This document shows, piece after piece, positions 8,769 to 14,676 of a DNA stretch of 14,676 nucleotides (positions are counted from its first letter, which is position 1; the number at the start of each line of letters is the position of its first letter). A program made the translations under genes and the position numbers. Origin of the DNA: Cylindrodendrum hubeiense (Eukaryota; Ascomycota; Sordariomycetes; Hypocreales; Nectriaceae); contig JAANBB010000692.1 of NCBI GenBank assembly GCA_014621425.1, positions 1 through 14,676 on the forward strand, read 5' to 3'. The notes under the pieces are model-generated. The model had not been told where the DNA came from. It saw only the letters and a list, made by a program, of their open reading frames with translations, and ran no database searches.

Positions 8769-11700
8769 TCAAGTTTCCTTCTTCCCCTCCGACCGGTAGG
8801 ATAGCAGCTGAGAAAGCATGAAATGATTGACGTCCTCATCTGCCCAATATCCCATGTGCGATGCGATCGTATTGATTGGATTAAAGTCGAGAACGCTTCT
8901 AATGTCATGTTAGTCCCGCCAACTCGCTCTAAGCGTCATGGGTATCCCACTTACTCTTGAATGCTGTAGTCTACCCGCCCATTGCGATTTAACGCCCGAA
9001 CTTTACTCTCTTCTTTGCGTAGTTTGCGGGCCTTGCGGTCCTCCTCTTGTGTCCTCGGTGTTTCGCCGTCTTTGCCTGACTCTGCCCGCCTCTGCTGGAA
9101 TTTGGAGAAGAGCGTCTCCAGTTCGTCGTCTATCAGCGTCGGGCTGTGACCACTCGTTCTAGAGCCCGCCTCAAGAGTCGCAGAGTCCGCTAGCTGCTTC
9201 TTTCGGGCATCTGTCTTCTCACCCATCTTCGAGACATCGATCGCCACATCGCCGGTTGAATTCGCCGAATCTGGTAGATCCCCGTGTGACGCGTTGGCCG
9301 TGATATGAGCCACCTCTTCGCTGCTAAGCCCTAAACTGCGGTTCAATATGTTGGTGGCAATACCTGCACTCAAGCTTGACCATAGCCCGCTGACACTTTG
9401 TCCAACCTTTGCTCCAATGCCAGTCAAACCTTGCGGCGCTACATTGCCAAAAATGCCTTTTTTGGTGTAGGGAAGCAATTGCGGTTTCAAAGTCGACATT
9501 GATGGCGAGATGAGCGGCTCTAAGCGATAGCTTATGGGGTCTGATGGGTGGAAGATGTTGAACAATTGTCCGACCTTTGGGGAAGATATCGATGTGGGAA
9601 GGCCCGTAACTGCAGAGAGTTGGCTATCACCAGCGCCGAGAGGAGCTGCACGAAGTGCATCGTCAGCAGGTTCTGTATTTAAGAGCTCCTCGAACCGGGC
9701 TGCTTGAAGGGGCTGTCGTGCAGCAATGGTCCTGATCGTCGATGTCAGTTTACACGGACCAATCAATGAGCACTTTTAGAGGGTTGAGAGAGGGCAAGTG
9801 TCGTACCGGCCTTTTAGCATCTGGAATAGTCCTACTGGAGAACCCAGGCAGAAGAAATCTTCAACGTCGAAATCAAGATCCAGCTCTGCATCTTTCGTGT
9901 TTGTCTCATGCCGTTCCTGAGGTGTCCAAAAACGCAAGGGAGTCTTTTGTTCTTCCACACGCTCCTTTTGCTGACAAAGAACGTCAAAAAGGATGGCAGA
10001 GCCCAATGAGTGGCCTAGGAGGTGGACCTTACCCTTGAACTCAGGGTTTCTCTCCTTGAAAAGCTTGAAAATTCTGTTGCACTCCTTGAGAACAATTTTC
10101 GAAATTTGCTCACGGTAAGAGCTTTGGTATAGCAGGACATCTAGTGCCAGATCCGATATAAGTGATCTGGCAAAGGCCATTCCTTCAATGGTGATATCTT
10201 CCAAAGAAGGGTCTGTTTTCACGTTAATCACGCAATAATCCCACGGCTTGGGGCCAGATCTGGGTTACTCACAGTCGTCCTCGTCTCCAGCAATCTCGCC
10301 TAAGTCATGCTCTCCCTTCCTGTCTCTTTTCTTGGGAAAGTCTAACAGATGTCTCCAACAAACGGGCAACACCTGCACGCGACAGTTTCCTGGGCCGGCA
10401 CCCAACTCAGAATTTAGTGCCTTCAAATCCGCCGAGTTTGTATAGACGGATTTGGTCGTTTTACGTAGGACGTTGACATCGTGGACAAAGTTGACACTTT
10501 CCATGCTATATTTGACTTAGTCAGATGCTGGAGGGAAGAAGAGTGAATAACGTACCGAAGACTCAGCAGTTGCCCGATCCCGTGCGTCACCAACACAAGG
10601 TGTTCTATTTCTCGGCCCTGTGTCTCGCCCGCTTGGGCATTATAATCGTCCTGAATTTCTTGTTCTTCTCTTCTTCGGATCTCTTCTTCTGTCCTAGCTT
10701 TGCTCATCCCGTCGCTGTCAATGAGGGACGAAAGCTGTCGATGTAGCTTGAGCTCTCGGGAATCGCCATCACCTGTTCCTGACTGGCTAGCCTGGGATTG
10801 TCCATCATGAGACGCTCGAGTTGTCGGTGGTGCAGATCTGCGTTTCAACATCTTCTGCTGTCTTTCATCGAGGCTGGGACTGTCTTCAGTTGTGGTCGAG
10901 GGAACTTTGCCATCTTCGTCCTTGGTCTTTTCCTTGTTCTTGCTCGGCTCAGCATATCCTCGGATCAACTTCACCCCACTCATGTAGCCACCGCCAGCGA
11001 ATCTCTCATAGACGGAAGACGTCACCCAAGAGAGCATACCGTCGGATGTTAGCCAAGCGGTGTTCGAATCTTGATATGTAGCGGCACTATTCATGTAAGT
11101 TCCGAACAGCCGGTGGGTTTGAGGCTGTAACGATGTTTGCGTTTGAGGCGTTGTGTTTGACGACGGGGGGATTGGATTGAATGTGACTGCGGATGACGAC
11201 GCAATAGTTGTTGCCCTGAGGTTTTCCCGTGAACCCTTCGGAGTGACGATATTCTTCGCACCAGATAGACTGCGATCCCTTACTGCGTATCCACTTAGTC
11301 CCGGTTCATGCAAGTGGATGATATCCTTCATACCTGGATACAGCCACGGCTTCATCTTCAGATAACCCTTGACAACAAGTTAGGCTAGTTCAAGAGGAAT
11401 CGAGTGAACACCAACCTCTTCGAGCTGTGCGGCAAGGTTTTCCTCGCATGGACGCAGGTTCGATCCGTCCTGGTAGAACCAGGTACCACGTCGGACTAAC
11501 AGTGTCAGCTCTCGGGTATTGATACAGGTGGAGTGGTGCCAAACCTTCATAGATCGGCCCAAGCCAGTACACTGGGGCCAATTCCCGAGCCCCAATGTCA
11601 ACGTCAAATAGGAAGTCCTCGTTCACCGGCACATGTACAGTCTTGGTTGAGGCAGGCGCAGTGGAAGATGACCTGGGGCTCGAGTTGCACGCATCTACCT

Positions 11701-12200
11701 TTCTTTTCCTCGAGGGCAGGCGAGTGTCCNCAGCGCCGGGGGCCCGAATATCCTCTGTTGCTTCCAATAGTCCCTGATACTCATTCTCAAGCGTTCTCGA
11801 GTCAGAGACTGAGAATAGAGAGAATTTCTTTGGCTGAGCAGGGGGCTGCGGAGGTTGAGTAGGCGGTCGGCTTGAGGAGCCAAGTTGAGGTTTCCGTTTA
11901 GGAATCTGTCGACCAGGTTAGCTGGGCCCCGACCGGGAAGAACTGTGTTCATACATCGACAGCATGAAACCACTGGACTTTGAGAGGCGGGCAATCTGGG
12001 GGATATGTCTTGAAGCTCTGGCCGTAAAGGTGTGTGGTGCTATGGTCGTCGGGGTTTGCTGGAGCCTTAGGGCGACTCTGCTCTGGCTTACTGGTCTGAG
12101 TTGGGGTTGTGCTGCGGCTACTTGCCCAGGGGTTGATCGAGTTCACAGCAGAGCTCAGGTATGATTGCTCTACCTTCTTCTCGGGCTGCCCCGGTGCCAT
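8769..12200 (-). CDS. DDHD-domain phospholipase A1-like protein (yeast Ddl1 family)
   Basis: The family comprises intracellular phospholipases A1 acting on phosphatidic acid and other phospholipids (yeast Ddl1; mammalian DDHD1, DDHD2 and SEC23IP). I place eight exons at 12200-11955, 11905-11545, 11495-11416, 11367-10556, 10505-10273, 10212-9807, 9731-8955 and 8898-8769; all phases join, giving 1014 residues. The N-terminal part contains PVYWLGPIYEVRRGTWFYQD (about 193-212), resembling the WWE-like module of the family. HLVLVTHGIGQ lies at 485-495 and the lipase elbow GHSLGS at 644-649, with Ser646 the predicted nucleophile. The DDHD segment begins near FCLGSPVGLF (698-707) and carries candidate metal-binding or catalytic residues D777, D967 (RVDYSIQE), H986 and D992/D994 (SHMGYWADED). 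A low-complexity insert of about 170 residues separates D777 from D967. The start ATG has A at -3 and G at +4, with an in-frame stop 50 codons upstream. Two donors (GTTTGG, GTTGGT) are weak. One N lies in exon 2. Confidence 0.92.
11730..11730. other. Single ambiguous base in phospholipase exon 2
   Basis: The N falls in a GNG codon of the minus-strand reading frame, so residue 141 could be Glu, Ala, Gly or Val. The frame is unaffected. It lies in the low-complexity linker, so the functional effect is probably small. Confidence 0.9.
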
Positions 12201-12332
12201 GGTCGAGGCAGACACCTGTGGCCATGCAACACAACGAACAGTGCTAGCTCGTCCCAGAGATGGCCGTAGTGAGGGCAATGGGAAAGGAAACGCCCGCGCC
12301 CGCGAGGGAGCTAAAGCCAACTTGATGCGTTT

Positions 12333-12347
12333 CTCTCCGCCGGAGAG
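12333..12347. promoter_or_regulatory. Inverted repeat CTCTCCG-C-CGGAGAG in the phospholipase leader or promoter
   Basis: Two perfect 7-bp arms flank a single C, about 133 bp upstream of the start codon. The CCG/CGG half-sites are of the kind bound by fungal Zn2Cys6 dimers; the core TCCGCCGGA is one base longer than the yeast PDR element TCCGCGGA. It could equally form a short RNA hairpin if transcribed. The regulator is unknown. Confidence 0.35.
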
Positions 12348-12612
12348 CGGCTACAGCCGGTATCTTGAGTGTGAAATGCGTTGGTCTGCTCCTTTCGGTC
12401 TTGGGAAACCCAACGACAGCAACGACGGCAGCGGCGCGAATTGTGATTAGGATAACACAATGGCGAACATGGGCGCTGTAGCTACGGATGGGCGTTCTAG
12501 AGTCAGAGATGTTGTTCTCGTCGACCTGGCATGGCATCAATGAGGACAGATATTGGACAAACGCATCTCAAAGATGGACATTCGGGCGGTGATACAGCGG
12601 TGACGACACTGG

Positions 12613-12652
12613 ACCAGGGTCAACCAGGGTCAACCAGGGTCAACCAGGGTCA
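12613..12652. repeat. Four perfect tandem copies of the 10-bp unit ACCAGGGTCA
   Basis: Copies at 12613-12622, 12623-12632, 12633-12642 and 12643-12652 are identical, and a partial further copy (GCCACCAG) follows. The array is 413 bp upstream of the phospholipase start. A 10-bp period places each unit on the same face of the helix. Copy number may vary between strains. Whether it binds a protein is unknown. Confidence 0.9.
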
Positions 12653-13136
12653 GCCACCAGCGGCAGCATATCAGCCTAGCGGGAAGTAAATTGTGGGGCC
12701 CGTTTGAGGCTTTGCGAACTGCGAACAACGCTCAGCCACCACTCTCGCTCCAACTTGAAATGAATCATGCAAGTCATGGCTGCGACAGTGCCAGGGTGCA
12801 GTTGATCCACGCCACCTCCAGGGTCATCTGGTCGCGTCACCGATAGTAACGTTAGTCTCCGCGAATAATGCACCTCCCAACTCTCCATGGCACGGTATAG
12901 ATATCATGATGAGTTGTCCAAGTAAATAAGAAGGATCAATACGTATCCAAAGAACGTTACAGTGTCTTGATTGGATTTGGGCTGTGTAGCTTCCGGGGCG
13001 AGACTGAGAAGTACCTTGAGTTACGACACGGGAGAGTTCCTTCTGGGGTCTCCTGTGCTTGTGGCTGTTAATCTTAACTTTTGCGTGTATGTATGTAGTC
13101 GTAGTACTATTTGGGTATTGTCTAAGAAAGCGATAC

Positions 13137-13955
13137 CTACAAGAGACCGGCCCCAAGCATCGCAGTCCACGGTCCCTGGAGCTGTTGAGCAAGTGTGCCG
13201 GCTGTTTGCCCGTTGGCATCTTGAAGGCCACGAATATCATCATCCGTGGTCACCAGGTGCAGACGGCCAATGCCTAGAGAAATTGCAACTTGTCGAGCCG
13301 AGTCTGGAAATGCTTCATCGGGAATTGTGGAGGACAGCCAGAGAAGCAACCAAACAACCTCGTCTTGCGCGTGCTCGATTGCGTGATGGAGTCCGCTTTT
13401 CATGTCGTCGAGAGGGTCTTGGTACCGGATGAGAGATCCCATGTCGTCGATTTCATCGCTCGCGTCGCGTAGCAGTTCAACAATACCTTCGGCATCGCCC
13501 TCAGTGCACATGAGGTGAAGGGCGCGCGCCGGACGTGTTTCAGGGTGAGTCTCAAGATAGGCCTCTTCGGTGATGGACGGCAGGATATCTAGGCTATCCT
13601 GAACGCCGCCCTCGTTGACGTATCTCGCAAGGATTGTGGTTCCAGTTGGGGTGGACATGAATGGATTGGTTGCAGAGGGCCCAGCTTCATTGAGGGCTAA
13701 GTCGGCAGCGCAGCTAGGGCACTTGAGGGACAGAACTATTTCGGAAGACTGGTCCAGCAAACATTGCCTGGTGGAGGTTCAGTAGTCGCAGAGTGAGGGT
13801 TGCAAAATTGACAGGGAAAATCAAACGTACCAGTGAAAATGACAGCCACATGATAAACCAAGGTCATCAGGGACAGTCTCGGGCCCAGCTACGTCGCCGT
13901 CCTCTGGATCCAGCGGTAGCACAAGCGGCTCCTCGCAGGCTTTGCAGAGCGACAT
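13137..13955 (-). CDS. RING-like zinc-finger protein with ankyrin-like repeats
   Basis: Two exons, 13955-13831 and 13767-13137, are joined across a 63-nt intron (GTACGT...CACCAG), giving 251 residues. The N terminus MSLCKACEEP begins a zinc finger with C4-x2-C7, C36-G-C38-H39-F-H41-W-Q-C44 and C58-P-S-C61. The order and spacing match a RING-type cross-brace, but the usual first His position is Cys38, with His39 and His41 beside it. After a linker, TRPARALHLMCTEGDAEGIVELL (119-141) and SGLHHAIEHAQDEVVWLLLWL (166-186) have the look of two ankyrin helices pairs. Together this suggests a protein-binding factor, perhaps an E3 ubiquitin ligase, but no ligase activity can be claimed. I recall similar small proteins being annotated as hypothetical in filamentous fungi. 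The ATG has A at -3. It is divergent from the gene starting at 14544. Confidence 0.82.
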
Positions 13956-14543
13956 GCTGATACTCAACTCAAGGGCCTGGTCGGGCCGTCGGGGGGTACG
14001 TGTGGGGGTGCCTGCGGGCGAGCTGCCAAGACTGAATGAGACAAGACGATAAAAGACGGACGAATTGACTAGAATTGATGGATGCCTGGTGGGCGGTGGC
14101 TAGGAATTGCGTCTCGTGGGTGCCGTACGCGTCGACACGGGCTTCTCAGGCGTGAAAGCAAAAAACTTGTAATGGAGCCTTACGCAAGTCGGTGGGGCTT
14201 GGCTCAGAAGTTTCGTCAACCACGGCTGGCGGGGACGTCAAGTCGTCGACTAGTTAGGTGGCCGTCATGGCCAGCCTTGCACTGGTAACAAGCCAAGGCC
14301 AGTGGGCAATAGGCAGTCATCGATGAGCTACCCATGTTTGGTAGAGGCCTAACCAGCCGCCCAGGTGGCAGAGTACTTCTTCCAAGCCAAGCTCCAGGGC
14401 AGGCCCCTGTGCATCACGTCAAGCGCCATTCTACGGATGGGTGGCTGGCCGTTGGCTGCTTGGTTGCGTTCTCTTGCATTCCATTCCAAAAGCGGACGGA
14501 CGTGGTAGAGTGGGTTGTGCGGCTGTGCCAGCATTACATCACC
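13956..14543. promoter_or_regulatory. Divergent intergenic region, likely bidirectional promoter
   Basis: The 588 bases lie between two divergent start codons (13955 minus, 14544 plus), so they must hold both promoters. I see no gene in it. Two ACGTCA cores, the half-site of bZIP/CREB-type factors, lie at 14235-14240 (as GACGTCA) and 14416-14421 (as CACGTCA). No convincing TATA box is visible. Confidence 0.55.
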
Positions 14544-14676
14544 ATGGCCGCCCGGCTCCTACGGAGGTCTCGCTCGCTCGCTGCGCTTCATAAGAGGCAG
14601 CTCCCCGCCACCGCCGACAAAGAGGGGTACTTGAACCCCCTCAGCTCTCGTAGCAGTCCGCAAAGTACCTCCCCTA
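14544..14676 (+). CDS. Unrecognised protein with mitochondrial-presequence-like N terminus, cut by the right edge
   Basis: An ATG in near-ideal context (CATCACCATGG) opens a frame of 44 codons plus one base with no stop before the window ends. The protein starts MAARLLRRSRSLAALHKRQL: six basic residues (R4, R7, R8, R10, K17, R18), no acidic residue until D25, and alternating hydrophobic positions, as in a mitochondrial targeting presequence. A Ser/Pro-rich stretch follows. Too little is present to assign a family. It is divergent from the RING-like gene and shares its upstream region. Confidence 0.6.
   Translation, partial: MAARLLRRSRSLAALHKRQLPATADKEGYLNPLSSRSSPQSTSP

Larger units (their letters stand above)
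12201..13136. other. Spacer upstream of the phospholipase gene
   Basis: The 936 bases hold the promoter and leader of the phospholipase gene and the 3' region of the RING-like gene; both are on the minus strand. No gene is supportable; the 139-codon minus ORF at 12824-13243 overlaps the next gene's 3' end and shows no protein features. The region contains the inverted repeat at 12333-12347 and the 10-bp tandem repeat at 12613-12652. From 12353 down to the ATG at 12200 the phospholipase frame is open but has no ATG. Confidence 0.6.

Noticed and set aside
11457..11466. GGTTCGATCC resembling a tRNA B box
   Set aside because: It is one base short of the consensus spacing, has no matching A box or acceptor stem, and lies in phospholipase exon 3, where it encodes DGSNLRP on the other strand.
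12109..12450. Plus-strand 113-codon ORF
   Set aside because: It is antisense to phospholipase exon 1 and its leader, with no family resemblance.
12824..13243. Minus-strand 139-codon ORF
   Set aside because: It overlaps the 3' end of the RING-like gene in another frame and shows no protein features.
14624..14639. Hairpin GGGGT...ACCCC resembling a tRNA T arm on the minus strand
   Set aside because: The loop is 6 nt rather than 7, no D arm or acceptor pairing is visible, and the stretch is inside an open frame with a strong start context.

Overview
The window looks like nuclear DNA of a filamentous ascomycete (Pezizomycotina). The genes are eukaryotic and cut by short introns of 48 to 75 nt with GT...AG ends and CTAAC-like branch points. 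Many codons end in C. An AT-rich block of about 400 bp (about 6% GC by hand count) has the dinucleotide bias expected of repeat-induced point mutation (RIP). The genus is not identifiable from the sequence alone.

Layout, left to right. (1) 1-682, minus strand: the 5' part of an unrecognised Ser/Pro-rich protein gene running off the left edge, with a probable one-base frame slip at a G6 run near 214-219. (2) 683-1212: its upstream region. (3) 1213-1214: NN, exactly where composition changes from mixed to nearly pure A/T. (4) 1215-1616: the RIP-like AT-rich block. (5) 1608-2875, minus: an SRAP-domain (HMCES/YedK family) abasic-site DNA-protein crosslinking protein in three exons, whose 3' end lies inside the AT block. 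(6) 3315-7851, minus: RPC1, the largest RNA polymerase III subunit, in four exons. (7) 8769-12200, minus: a DDHD-domain phospholipase A1-like protein in eight exons. (8) 13137-13955, minus: a small protein with a RING-like zinc finger and ankyrin-like repeats, in two exons. (9) 14544 to the right edge, plus: the first 44 codons of an unrecognised protein with a mitochondrial-presequence-like N terminus, divergent from gene 8.

The complete genes are housekeeping functions: DNA lesion protection, Pol III transcription, lipid metabolism and probable ubiquitin-related zinc-finger work. They do not form a pathway or cluster. Four complete genes and the left partial gene are in tandem on the minus strand, separated by 0.4 to 0.9 kb spacers that hold 3' ends and promoters; only the last gene is divergent. 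I found no mobile-element coding sequence, tRNA, rRNA or CRISPR array, and no convincing new system. The points most worth a second look are PCNA-binding-like (PIP) motifs in the SRAP protein, the RIP-like block with its sharp NN edge, the frame slip in the left gene, the four perfect 10-bp tandem repeats upstream of the phospholipase gene, and the atypical zinc-ligand order of the RING-like finger.
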